Source: Martensiomyces pterosporus
Lineage: Eukaryota > Kickxellomycota > Kickxellomycetes > Kickxellales > Kickxellaceae
Assembly: GCA_025201845.1 (NCBI GenBank)
Contig: MU604017.1
Location: forward strand, 1 to 64,000
Length of the DNA: 64,000 nucleotides
Reading direction: 5' to 3'
Each line of letters opens with the position of its first letter. Within the stretch, counting starts at the first letter, position 1. This document shows, piece by piece, positions 28,923-38,822 of the stretch. Both the position numbers and the translations under genes were made by a program. Under the pieces are notes generated by a model that saw only the letters and a list, made by a program, of their open reading frames with translations, was not told where the DNA came from and did no database searches.

Positions 28923-30638
28923 ATGGCCGCACCATCGGTACGCGAGCTGACAAAGCGAAGAATTGAAAGCGCGCTATCGAACTTTGGTTCCAAACGACCA
29001 CGGCGAGACGCATCGTCGCCGCAGCCTTCAACACCCCAGACACAAGCCCACCAACACACGAGTGAGACAGTAGCCGCAGGCAGCGTGGACAAATTCCGGC
29101 CATGGAGCCGGGAGGACCTGCTTGCTCGTATTGCCACATACAAAATCCACACATGGCTAGTCCAGTCGCCCTTGCTGAGTCCTGTGCAGTGCGCACGCAA
29201 CGGATGGATAAACACGGACTGTAGCACACTGAGGTGCCCCATGTGCTCAGCCATGCTCATTGCGCAGCTGCCGGACGACCTGACGGACGACGAGGAGGTG
29301 AGGTGGATTGAGCGTCTATGCCAGCAATTGCAGGGCTCGCATAACGCAAAGTGCCCGTGGAAGGGCCATGCTTGCACGGAAAGCATCTACAGTGTCCCGC
29401 TGGCGACTTCAAAGGAGGCCGTGGACGACGTGTGTCAGAACGCCGTAGCGCTGTTGGTATTCAAGCAGCAGCTCCCGCGCGCCGCTCACCCACTCAGCAC
29501 ATTCCAGCAGGGCCTGCTTCGTGACCTGCAGTCCAAAGCCAAGGCACTCTATAGGAACCCGCACACCAGCGAAGAGATGCCAGACGACTGCGATGTCGAG
29601 TCGGCACTGGTGCTTGCGTTATTCGGGTGGCGTGTGGACAGCAGTATGCCGCGGCCGGCGGTGAAGTGCGAGCTGTGCTTTCGATCGGCTGGGCTGTGGC
29701 TATTCCAGAATGCGCATGGGTCAGGTGCTGGGGACGCAGGGCCAGGCGTCGATGGACGCAAGAGCGAGGGTCGAAGCTCTGCTGGCACAGATACACGCGC
29801 ATTCAATGCACTTGACGAGCATAGGGCGTTTTGCTACTGGGCGCACGGATCCGATGCAGTGGCTGCTGCCGGTGGCGTTTCTGACGCTCGTACACTGCCA
29901 GCGCGCACGCTCTCAGCAAACACCATTCCCGGATGGCAAAAAACCGTGGCATCGATATTGCGTGCAAAGACAATGGACAGCGGCCCAGACGAGGGTGGCG
30001 ACGGAGCCACCGGCTCAGTGCAGAGAAGCAATAGCCCCAGCACGGCCAGTTGTTTGCGTGCCAGTGAAGCAGCACATGCCGCAAGTCAGCTCAGCGCCAC
30101 CTCGGACTCGTCTGTTTTGAGCAAATTCAAACCATTCAACATCTCGGCAATATCATCTGCAGCCGAGGCGTTTGGAATTCCATTCAGCATGTCTCTTCTC
30201 GCTGACGCTACCAGAAGGCTGTCATCGCTTGTATCTGCACACCACACACACGAAGGCGCAGCTACAAGCGCTGTGGGAGCGCCTGCCACCATCGACGGCA
30301 GCAGTACCGCAATTAGCGGTGACGACTCCATATTGCTTACGGAGAATATCGAAGACAACGTGGGCTTGGAGTACGCGGGCGGACAGCTACCCTCTGGTGC
30401 TGGCTCTGACTGGGACTCGGATGTAGCGAATGGGCTACGCGTTCACACAGACGAGGAAGCAGCACCTCCAGAATCCACAGAGAGCGACATTCCGGAGCCC
30501 ATCGACACAAGCGGCATTGCATCGCTGCTGGGCGATAGCTCGCTGGCAAGCGCGCTTGAAGACCCTGCAAAGGCGCAGGCAATCCTGGAGTACGTCAAGG
30601 GGCTGCTGAAGGCCAAGAACCAAGCTCCTACAGCGTAG
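28923..30638 (+). CDS. C3HC zinc-finger / Rsm1-like protein (ZC3HC1/NIPA, yeast Pml39 type)
   Basis: Nuclear-pore-basket protein family; human ZC3HC1 tethers TPR and yeast Pml39 retains unspliced mRNA. The frame stays open upstream, but its first start there is a GTG, so the ATG at 28923 (MAAPSVREL) is chosen; 571 aa. Seen: the C3HC/BIR-like entry RPWSREDLLARIATY, then CARNGWI and LRCPMCSAML, followed by HNAKCPWKGHAC, with the Cys/His set of a BIR-like zinc fold. A second BIR-like region follows (ALVLALFGWR, KCELCFRSAGLWLF, then HRAFCYW). An N-terminal basic KRPRRD is a likely nuclear signal. The C-terminal about 250 residues are Ser/Thr-rich, ending in an Ala/Leu helix. It precedes ALG1 on the same strand. 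Confidence 0.82.
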   Translation: MAAPSVRELTKRRIESALSNFGSKRPRRDASSPQPSTPQTQAHQHTSETVAAGSVDKFRPWSREDLLARIATYKIHTWLVQSPLLSPVQCARNGWINTDCSTLRCPMCSAMLIAQLPDDLTDDEEVRWIERLCQQLQGSHNAKCPWKGHACTESIYSVPLATSKEAVDDVCQNAVALLVFKQQLPRAAHPLSTFQQGLLRDLQSKAKALYRNPHTSEEMPDDCDVESALVLALFGWRVDSSMPRPAVKCELCFRSAGLWLFQNAHGSGAGDAGPGVDGRKSEGRSSAGTDTRAFNALDEHRAFCYWAHGSDAVAAAGGVSDARTLPARTLSANTIPGWQKTVASILRAKTMDSGPDEGGDGATGSVQRSNSPSTASCLRASEAAHAASQLSATSDSSVLSKFKPFNISAISSAAEAFGIPFSMSLLADATRRLSSLVSAHHTHEGAATSAVGAPATIDGSSTAISGDDSILLTENIEDNVGLEYAGGQLPSGAGSDWDSDVANGLRVHTDEEAAPPESTESDIPEPIDTSGIASLLGDSSLASALEDPAKAQAILEYVKGLLKAKNQAPTA

Positions 30639-30796
30639 CCATCACGTGGTGTAGCCCAATGTGTGGGCTGCCTCTGCCTCAAAGTTATTTTGTAGGTGTT
30701 TTATTTTTGGCTGGCGGCTCTAGCTCCGCTTTCTCTACACAGCGATTCCTGTCGGATACACAAACAGGGGTGGCTTTTTTTTGTACAACGAAGCAC

Positions 30797-33024
30797 ATGC
30801 GCAAGGAAAACAGCGCTCGCAGGAGGAATGGCAGGCAGGGCGGCGCTCGCAGAGAACCTGCAACTGAAAGTGCTGCGTCGGGGAAAAGGATCGCGGTAAT
30901 GGTTCTTGGCGACATTGGACGGTCACCCCGGATGCAGTACCATGCGCTATCGCTATCCAAACAAGGGCACCACGTTGACCTCATCGGGTACCCTGGCTCT
31001 ACGCCGAGGGAGGAGGTGCTGTCGTCTCCAAACATTACGCTGCGCCACATAAAATCTCTGCCACCGCCGACGTCAGCGCCAAGGGCAGTTTTCTACCTGT
31101 ACGCGCCGATAAAGGTTCTTTACCAGCTATTCGCTCTGTTCTGGACGCTGCTCGTGGCAATCGACAGGCCGGACTTTATTCTGGTGCAGAATCCGCCTGC
31201 GATCCCCACGCTGCTTGTTGCTCGTCTTGGCGCCTTTGTTACAGGGGCAAAGCTGATCATCGACTGGCATAACTATGGATATACGATACTTGGGATGAAG
31301 CTGGGCTCCACTCACCTGGTTGTCTCTGTGGCAAAGTGGTAAGCAAGTAGGAAATGAAGACGCAATGATGTGTGCAGTGCAGCTCGCTTGCTTGCTTTCC
31401 GAGCCGCAGCACTCACCCTCCTTTCTGGCACATCCCACAGACAGCACAGCACTAATTATTATGTCGCTGTTGTAGGCTTGAGCGGTGCCTTGGCAGATCC
31501 GCGTATGCCCACCTGTGCGTCACGGAAGCCATGGCAGCGGACTTGCGCGACAATTGGAGTGTCAGGTATGTAGTGTATTCCGTACGCAGCGTAGAAATGT
31601 ATGCGCTTTTAATATATGCACACCGTTTGTTTATGCACGTTCTTTGTATTAGTGCCTCTTTCTGGCATGCACCTTGCCTGGCATTGTCTGCTCTGGCATT
31701 ATTCCCACCCGTATCCTTGAATTGGAATCGCCGCTAGAAGGCACATAAACGGGCATTAGCTGCCTCTTTCTCCTGGCTGCTTCTTTCCGTGTCGCCTGGA
31801 ATGTGTAGGGGCAAGCTGGTGGTGCTGCACGACAAGGCGCCCCGGCACTTTGAACATCTTAGCGCTGGAGAGATGCACAAGGTAAGAAGCACGTAGTGCA
31901 TTTATTGAATGCACAATATTCTGGATTGTTCTTCGAGTAGAGCACCTCCTTGCCACGACATCTCGGGCAATCGTATGCTCACAGCGCTTGAGCTTCAAGT
32001 GTGTGCACATTGTTTGCTTAGCTATGGAAGCGGCTGCTGAAGGACCCCCAGTTTGCGTCATTGTCGCCGAGTGCATGCGACATTGCGAACGGGGAGCTTT
32101 TGCTCACTCGCTCCAGCGGCGGCGATGGCCTGGCTGAGATGCGCGACGACAGGCCCATGCTGATAATCAGCAGTACGAGCTGGACAGCCGACGAGGACTT
32201 TTCAATCTTGCTCGATGCCTTAGCTCAGTACGAGAGGGACGCGCTGCAGGAGCGCGTGGAAAGTGGCGATGGGTGTGCGCTGCCGTCGCTTGTTGTTCTG
32301 ATAACAGGAAAGGGGCCACTGCGCGGGCACTATGAGGCTGAAATAGCAAAGATGCGGCTCCACCGTGTGCGCATCGTTACTGCTTGGCTGTCTGCAGAGG
32401 ACTACCCGCTGCTTATCGGCTCGTCTGATCTGGGGGTTTCCCTGCACACGTCGTCCTCGGGGCTCGATCTTCCGATGAAGGTGGTCGACATGCTGGGGTG
32501 CGGAACGCCGGTGTGTGCATATCGGTTTTCGTGGTAAGCAAGACAAGAGGCTCGCCGTACATGCACACATTGTCCTGTCGCGTCTGCTTGGCTGCTGGTT
32601 TGGGTTGATGCAGCTGACATTGCAATTGTGCCTTTTCTGTAATTCATCACACGCAATGTAGCATTCACGAACTTGTCACAGACAAGAACGGCATGGTGTT
32701 TGACAATGCATCCGAGTTGGCACAGCAGATACAGGTGAGCTGATTTCTCTTCTCAGCCGAGGTCTTCTAGCATCGCTGCACAGCGAGTGAATGAGAGCAG
32801 CTTGTTGGGCTGGCGTGTGTCTGGAGCCTCAGACATTGTTCGGTATCTCCAGCCTAACCCGCAGCACACTATTCTTTCCGTTACTTCCTTACGCCACACC
32901 GTAGGTTCTTGCAGCCCAGCGTGGTGTGCGGGACGGCGTGTACCAGCAGCTGCTCCGGGGCGCTGCAGAGTTCCGGCGAATCGACTGGGATACGAACTAC
33001 CAAAGAGTCCTTGCGCTGCTCTGA
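30797..33024 (+). CDS. ALG1: Chitobiosyldiphosphodolichol beta-1,4-mannosyltransferase
   Basis: ER enzyme adding the first mannose (from GDP-Man) to GlcNAc2-PP-dolichol on the cytosolic face. Six exons in phase: 30797-31338, 31476-31565, 31809-31881, 32022-32533, 32662-32734 and 32905-33024; 469 aa, near the human 464. Seen: [72 protein letters not shown] and [21 protein letters not shown], all family signatures. The start is uncertain: an in-frame ATG at 30659 would add 46 residues with a weak hydrophobic segment (YFVGVLFLAGG), and ALG1 normally has an N-terminal membrane anchor, but 30659 is only 21 bp after the previous stop. A missed upstream exon is also possible. Confidence 0.9.
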
Positions 33025-33540
33025 CGGCTGGTGCTGCCCATTATTCCACCCACGAGAACGCGAGGCACGCCGCGCGCTGTCGCAGACCAGCGCGTGCCCC
33101 CTCGCCATTTCCTATCCTCGTCAATGACGTAGGAACAAATCCATCTGCCTTACTACATCCCCCGCCCCCAACAAAAGATCGGCTGGTACATGCGCGGGCT
33201 GCTGCTCCTGAGCAGCTGAGAGAATGCACAGGGCGAGTGAGAGACTGCGACGGATGTGCCATTTGCCCATTTGCCCATTTGCAGGAAATAATAAAAAAAA
33301 GCGTTGAGCTGGTTTGGCCGCCCAGCCCTCGTCCCCACCCATTCAAGCTCAGGATACTCTGCTCTTATTTTCTGCTTTCCAGCACCGCGGCGGGCGCACA
33401 GCGCTTCTTTTCTTCGGCCTGCTCTTCCTCTGCGGTTTTGCTTGCTTTCTGTCTTTTCATTTTTATTGCTACTTCTCGCCATTTCTGATTCCGCCAAAAA
33501 CAGCGCATTTGGATTCAACCACGCACACACAAACAGACCA
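33025..33540. other. Intergenic region ALG1/TSC2
   Basis: 516 bp between same-strand genes. A short ATTTGCCC array (three units, about 33258-33283) ends in TTTGCAG followed by an A-rich run, which could be a splice acceptor of a TSC2 leader intron. From 33360 the strand is T/C-rich up to the ATG. No gene. Confidence 0.4.
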
Positions 33541-36500
33541 ATGAGCAAGGGTGGCCGTCCCAGCGATTCGGGCCGCTCTGCTCGCCATGCCTCGTCCGCC
33601 GGCAATTCGGGCTTTGCAGCCTTGTTCCGCAATGTGCTGCGCAGCTCCTTTACCAAGGACTCGGGCGATCCGGCCCCGCTGCAGAAGGAGCCCAGCCTAA
33701 ACAGGCAGCCTACGTCGAGCTCTGTGGGGTCTGAGCAGCAGCAGCCAAAGCAGTCCGAGCAGTGTAGCATAGGCAGCACGACGGCGGAAGCTGGCGAAGC
33801 AATGGCACAGGCTGCAGGCCCCCCTGCCGCCGCCGTCACTTCTGTGGATGCCAAGGCCCTTGCTTTGCAGCAGCCGGGCTTGATGGATGAAGGAGGCGCG
33901 CTGGAAGGCCGCCTGGATGCCCTGCAGGCGCTGCTGCCTGAGTTTAGAGGAAAGCGCTTGACCAACATTGCCGGCTTATGGCGCCTGCTGGATGGCATTG
34001 TGCAATATGCATTCAGAAGCTCATCTCAAAATGAACAAGAGCCGCTATCGCCACCTCAGCCACAGCCTCAACCACAATCGCTGTCGACTGATTCGGAGCT
34101 TCGGCCCACCGCGCGTAGACTGGTCCTCAGCTTGCTTGTCGAGCTGGCGGACGGAGAGCAGAAATACAGCGACTTTGGCGACGACGCACAGCAGACACGT
34201 AGGGACATGCTGCGCGTCATTGCATCGGTGTCTGGGTGGGATGAGATCGCCCTCGCTGTGCACTGTGCCGCCTGGGCATCTTGCGACGCCCAGCACCTGG
34301 AAACAGACCCCATGGGCTGGCTCAGGCGTGCCAAGGAGTGGTCGGACCAGGCAGTGGCTCAGTGCTACCCGGAAGGCATGGCGCGCGAGCCGCTACAGGG
34401 GCCGCCTGACTATTTGTGCGCCATCCTCACTGCCTCGCTCGAGTTCCTGGCCAGCATCATCTGCGAGGAGTACCCTGTGCTGGACCCTGACTTTGTCTCC
34501 ACAACAACAGCTGGCTTGTGCATCCAGGCCGCACACACACGGCCCGTGGCCGAAAATGGGGTTGCCGAGGTGACGTGGGTGTGGACGGAGGCCGAGCATC
34601 TCTATGGCGTGCTGAGGCTGCTGAAGACCGTGATCAACTATGGCGCGCTATCGCAAGAGGTGCTGCGTCCAGGCATCTTGCTTTTGTGCACCACGGTCAA
34701 CATCACAATGTGCAAGGAGCTCTGCTGCGACATTGTTTATACAATATTTACGTCGTGCTACATGCGCGACGCCCTGCTCGCCATGAACTACATTCTGCGC
34801 GAGGGCAACTCGTCGCAGAACTCGATGCACATCTACGGCATGCCTACCATGACGCCTCACCAGGCTGCTGTCAACGGGATGGTTTACTATATCACCCAGG
34901 TGATGGACACTGGGCCCACCGGATTTCAGTTCAGCTTGCGGACCGGCAACTGCCTCCCCGTTCTGGGCAAGGCTGCTGAGTGCATGCACCCAGAGGTGCT
35001 CCGCTTGGTGTTCCCCTACCTCTGCAGCGTTGTCAACGACGCACGCGCTGACTCGATGGTGTTCGACGACTGGCGTGCAGTCATTGGTATCCTGGAGACC
35101 ACGATTGATTGCCGGCTGACCGACAAGTACGACGATGACCTGGACAGCGAGGATGGTGGCGATGACACGGAGCGCACTTCTCTGGCTGGGCTCTACGACT
35201 GCGTTCTTTCGTCCATCACCAGCGCCTACCGCCGGAAAGACACCCACACGCCAAACTCGCTTACTCGGCTGCTCTACAGGCTACGTGGCGTTATTTCGGA
35301 CGACATTGCGCTGGACCTGTTGCGCTTCATCGATGCGCGAGGCAGTCTGCGTCCAGGCGCGACAAACTGGCTGGAGACACTGGAGGAGCTTATGCACATT
35401 TACTACTTTGACCGATCCCGCAGCCTCCCGCTGCGCCGCTACATCATCAGTCTGTGCGCCAAAGCATTCACGGAGGCTGCTGACACCCACTCGTTTAGCA
35501 TCGAGCAGACTCCATTCGTCCTGTCTATCCTGGACCAGCTGTGTATGGAGGAGGACAGCAAGGTAGTTGACAGCGTCACCTCAATCCTGCTCATGGGCTT
35601 GACGAACACAAAGGACCCAGAGGTGTTCCGCAGGCTGATGCAGTTCTCGATGCAGGCGGCACTTGACGCAAGGTATTCCCGGCCAAAGCCCTCTGCGCCG
35701 CATGGAAGCGACGGCGCTGCCAGCGGCACACTGGCGCACCACATCTTCCAGGGCACTGTGCACAGTTCGCCGCCGGCGCTGCCTCTGCTGGCCAATGACA
35801 GCACGTCGATGACGGATGAGCGGGCGTACTCTAGCTACGCTCGCGTATCGACTACAGCAGCGTGTCTGTTTTGTGTTCTCCAACGCCGCATGGCCAACAC
35901 CGGCTATGCAGGCGATGACGAGTACGTGCAATCGTCCAGCATCATCATCGAGCTTGCCAATGCGCTTCTCGATTTGCTCGAGTCTGACCACATGTTCCCC
36001 TCGGTGCAACGCGACATCCTGTCGCGCTTTTTCCGCCTCCATGCTGATTCGAGCTCAAAGCTGTATTTTCTGCAGCACGGCCGCGACACAGTCATGGATG
36101 AGCGGGTCAACCTGCATGAAAACGCGCGCTTCAAGCTTGTGTCTACAAGGGGGGCTGCCAGCGGCGACTCCAGCTCGCAGCAGGCAGCGGCCGTGAAGTT
36201 CCCGGTCAGCCGCTACGTGAGCATACTGACCTCGCTGTTCGCCTCCAGCGCTGATCTCGAGACCTACTACGCTCTGTGCCAAGGCTTGATGCAGCAGCTG
36301 GGGAACACCTACTTGTTCACCATCTGCCCTGAGGAGATGCAGGCCCTGATTGTCTACCTGATCAGCCATCTGCGGGTTGCTACGTACAGCCAGGACGCGC
36401 GTGTGCGGCTGTCGGCCGAGGAGAAGAACAAGGTGTCGGCGTTTTCCTACGGGCTGCTTATCAGCGCCATGCACTACAAGGACCTGCTGAAGCGCGACCA

Positions 36501-38727
36501 GCAGGATGCCCTGATTGCTGCCTTCCGCGACGGGCTCATCGTGAGTTCCAATGCGTCGGCAACGCCACAGATATGCCTGCACGCGCTGAGCGTCAGCATG
36601 CTGGAGCTTCCTGGAGCGATGGTGCGGCTGCTGTCAAGCATCCTGCAGCAGCTGGTGAAGATCTATTCTACGCCTCAGATCAGCGTCCATCTCCTGGAGT
36701 TTGTCTCGGCGATCTCGCGCGAGCAGAGGCTGTACGCCAACTTCCGGGCACAGGACTATCGCATGATCTTCGCTGTTGCGATTAACTACATCCGCTTCCA
36801 CAATAACCAGCGTCGCAGAGAGAATGCTCCGCCTACTCCAGTGCCGGGTGCTGGCGGCGCCGGCGCGCCAAAGCCGGGCGACAGCGGCGTGTCTCCTGCT
36901 GTCGATCCCAAGCGTCTAAGCGTGGGCGGCGGCAGTGCCAGCGATAGCACGTCTGCAAAACCGTCGGCAAGCGATGTCGCCCTTAGCCAGTACGTCCTCG
37001 TCATGGCATACCAGGTCATCGATGTGTACTATCTGTCCCTGTCGCCTAGCCTCAAGGCGGAGACGGTGAACAGCCTCCTTCAGGGTCTTCTCCAGGCGAA
37101 CCTTAGCCGCGACTCCCTGGACGAAGCGAACGAGGTGTGTTTGGATATGATCCTGCAGAACTTCAACAAGTCGAGCGAGGATATTTTGAGCCAGGGCGAT
37201 GTTGCCACCAAGGAGGATCTGGGACCCGTAGCTGAGCGCACATGGATCCAGCACAACGGCATCGTCACCATTCGCGCGCAGAAGTCGGGGCCCCTGGCGC
37301 AGATCATGGTACGCAGCCCGAGCGGCACGACATCGAGGGTGGTGGACCTGCCGGCTGAAGTGGCGAGAAAGTACGCTGAGCGGGCCGACCTACCCACGCA
37401 GTCTCCTCCCACTGGTCCTGCGACTACGGCAGATGCGTCTGTGGCTACCACGGGCGCCACCACGCCTAGCGGCGACGCAGCGGCGATGCCCCACTCCTCT
37501 CCCGCATCCACCATCTCGCGCGGCAGCGGGCGTGGGCGTGGCACTGTGCGCAACCGGCGCCTTCACTCTATTGCCGGTCCGGGGGCTGCTGGCTTGGGCG
37601 AGGCGGACATGCTGCCACCAGATACCATCGCTAGGCTTCTTCGTGGTGAGCTGGCAGCAGCACAGAGCGCAACATCCCGTGCGGCTCACTTCCCGATCAG
37701 GTTTGGCCCTGCCCCGTGCGTGGCACAGGAGTTCATCACTGCGTATCCCATGCTGCAAAACATCGATCCGCCGGTGCTGCTGCCTACGCAGTCTGAAGCG
37801 GTTTCCAGATCGCTGCGTATCTTTGACATCACGTCGACTGTCGACACCCACAAGGTCAGCGTTGCCTACGTGGGCCCTGGCCAGACCACGGAGCATGAGA
37901 TCTTGCTGAACCAGCAAGGATCGCCAGCGTACTGGAACTTTCTGCGCGGCTTGGGCAAGATTACACGCCTCAGCGGCATGAAGGGGTACTCTGCAGGGCT
38001 GGACACTACCGGGCAGGACCAGGATGGCCGGTATACGATCAAGTGGCGCGATCTCATTGCGCAGCTCGTCTTCCATGTGGGCACGCTTATGCCGGCGGGC
38101 GAAACAATGAGCGAGCGGATGGTCCGCAAGAAGGCGCATATGGGCAACGACTATGTGCACATTGTGTTCAACGAGTCGGGCAGGGACTACGAGTTCGACA
38201 CTATCCCGAGCGAGTTCAACTACGTGCAGATCATCGTCACGCCCGTTGATGGCCGGATCCCCAGCCACGAGGTCGACAGCTCATGGCTCCATAGCGACCC
38301 TGGCGGTGCCGAGGCAAAGTTTGTGCAGCTGTACAAGGTCAAGACGCAGGTCAATGCCAACGTCCCGTTTGTTGGGCCTGCCATGGAGCCAAAGCTGCTG
38401 ACGCTCACGGCGTTGCCTGCGTTCGTCAGGAGCGTAGCGATACATGCAGCCATCATCTCCCAGGTCTACTCGGACTGCAAGCGGAATGGTGGCGTCGGCG
38501 AGTTCATTTCGCCCTGGCGCGCCCGCCTACAGGCCATCAAGCGCATCCGCTCAGCCGCAGAGAGAGAAGCTGCCAAGCAGCAGCAGCAGTCAGCGAGTGC
38601 CCAGTCGCCCGCTGGTAGCCCGCTTTTGGATGAGAAAGAGGAGTGGCCTGCTGGTCTTCACGCGCCGGCCAGCCAGGTCCTCGACCACCTGACAAGAGAG
38701 CTTGAGTCGTTCTATAACCGCGCCTAA
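33541..38727 (+). CDS. TSC2: Tuberin homologue (TSC2), Rheb GTPase-activating protein
   Basis: GAP for the small GTPase Rheb; with TSC1 it restrains TORC1. Single exon, 1728 aa, ATG at 33541 (MSKGGRPSDSG); the open frame upstream has only a TTG start. Large alpha-solenoid (tuberin-type HEAT-like) from about residue 130 to 1160, then a Ser/Thr/Pro linker with an RGSGRGRG patch. The C-terminal Rap/Ran-GAP domain (about 1400-1650) holds the catalytic block HMGNDYVHIVFNESG with the Asn thumb at about residue 1536, and TIPSEFNYVQIIVTPVD. All expected catalytic residues are present, so the GAP looks active. It converges with the SNF2 gene; its AATAAA (about 38814) lies within 10 bp of that gene's stop codon. 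Confidence 0.93.
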   Translation: MSKGGRPSDSGRSARHASSAGNSGFAALFRNVLRSSFTKDSGDPAPLQKEPSLNRQPTSSSVGSEQQQPKQSEQCSIGSTTAEAGEAMAQAAGPPAAAVTSVDAKALALQQPGLMDEGGALEGRLDALQALLPEFRGKRLTNIAGLWRLLDGIVQYAFRSSSQNEQEPLSPPQPQPQPQSLSTDSELRPTARRLVLSLLVELADGEQKYSDFGDDAQQTRRDMLRVIASVSGWDEIALAVHCAAWASCDAQHLETDPMGWLRRAKEWSDQAVAQCYPEGMAREPLQGPPDYLCAILTASLEFLASIICEEYPVLDPDFVSTTTAGLCIQAAHTRPVAENGVAEVTWVWTEAEHLYGVLRLLKTVINYGALSQEVLRPGILLLCTTVNITMCKELCCDIVYTIFTSCYMRDALLAMNYILREGNSSQNSMHIYGMPTMTPHQAAVNGMVYYITQVMDTGPTGFQFSLRTGNCLPVLGKAAECMHPEVLRLVFPYLCSVVNDARADSMVFDDWRAVIGILETTIDCRLTDKYDDDLDSEDGGDDTERTSLAGLYDCVLSSITSAYRRKDTHTPNSLTRLLYRLRGVISDDIALDLLRFIDARGSLRPGATNWLETLEELMHIYYFDRSRSLPLRRYIISLCAKAFTEAADTHSFSIEQTPFVLSILDQLCMEEDSKVVDSVTSILLMGLTNTKDPEVFRRLMQFSMQAALDARYSRPKPSAPHGSDGAASGTLAHHIFQGTVHSSPPALPLLANDSTSMTDERAYSSYARVSTTAACLFCVLQRRMANTGYAGDDEYVQSSSIIIELANALLDLLESDHMFPSVQRDILSRFFRLHADSSSKLYFLQHGRDTVMDERVNLHENARFKLVSTRGAASGDSSSQQAAAVKFPVSRYVSILTSLFASSADLETYYALCQGLMQQLGNTYLFTICPEEMQALIVYLISHLRVATYSQDARVRLSAEEKNKVSAFSYGLLISAMHYKDLLKRDQQDALIAAFRDGLIVSSNASATPQICLHALSVSMLELPGAMVRLLSSILQQLVKIYSTPQISVHLLEFVSAISREQRLYANFRAQDYRMIFAVAINYIRFHNNQRRRENAPPTPVPGAGGAGAPKPGDSGVSPAVDPKRLSVGGGSASDSTSAKPSASDVALSQYVLVMAYQVIDVYYLSLSPSLKAETVNSLLQGLLQANLSRDSLDEANEVCLDMILQNFNKSSEDILSQGDVATKEDLGPVAERTWIQHNGIVTIRAQKSGPLAQIMVRSPSGTTSRVVDLPAEVARKYAERADLPTQSPPTGPATTADASVATTGATTPSGDAAAMPHSSPASTISRGSGRGRGTVRNRRLHSIAGPGAAGLGEADMLPPDTIARLLRGELAAAQSATSRAAHFPIRFGPAPCVAQEFITAYPMLQNIDPPVLLPTQSEAVSRSLRIFDITSTVDTHKVSVAYVGPGQTTEHEILLNQQGSPAYWNFLRGLGKITRLSGMKGYSAGLDTTGQDQDGRYTIKWRDLIAQLVFHVGTLMPAGETMSERMVRKKAHMGNDYVHIVFNESGRDYEFDTIPSEFNYVQIIVTPVDGRIPSHEVDSSWLHSDPGGAEAKFVQLYKVKTQVNANVPFVGPAMEPKLLTLTALPAFVRSVAIHAAIISQVYSDCKRNGGVGEFISPWRARLQAIKRIRSAAEREAAKQQQQSASAQSPAGSPLLDEKEEWPAGLHAPASQVLDHLTRELESFYNRA

Positions 38728-38810
38728 ATGCTCTTCGCCCTTGCCTGAAGCGAGCTGTTTCACATGTTTTCCATTTGTTCTTTTCCATGGTGCCGTATCG
38801 GACACTGCTG

Positions 38811-38818
38811 TTAAATAA
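38811..38818 (+). terminator. TSC2 polyadenylation signal
   Basis: TTAAATAAAC about 85 bp past the TSC2 stop. Cleavage would normally fall 10-30 bp further on, inside the end of the SNF2 coding region on the other strand, so the two transcripts probably overlap at their 3' ends. Confidence 0.5.
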
Positions 38819-38822
38819 ACCA

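Noticed and set aside
33304..33540. Hydrophobic N-terminal extension of TSC2
   Set aside because: The frame is open but begins with TTG, and the next Met is at 33541; the extension reads like CT-rich leader.
37390..38268. 292-codon frame antisense to the TSC2 GAP domain
   Set aside because: Shadow of a conserved coding exon.
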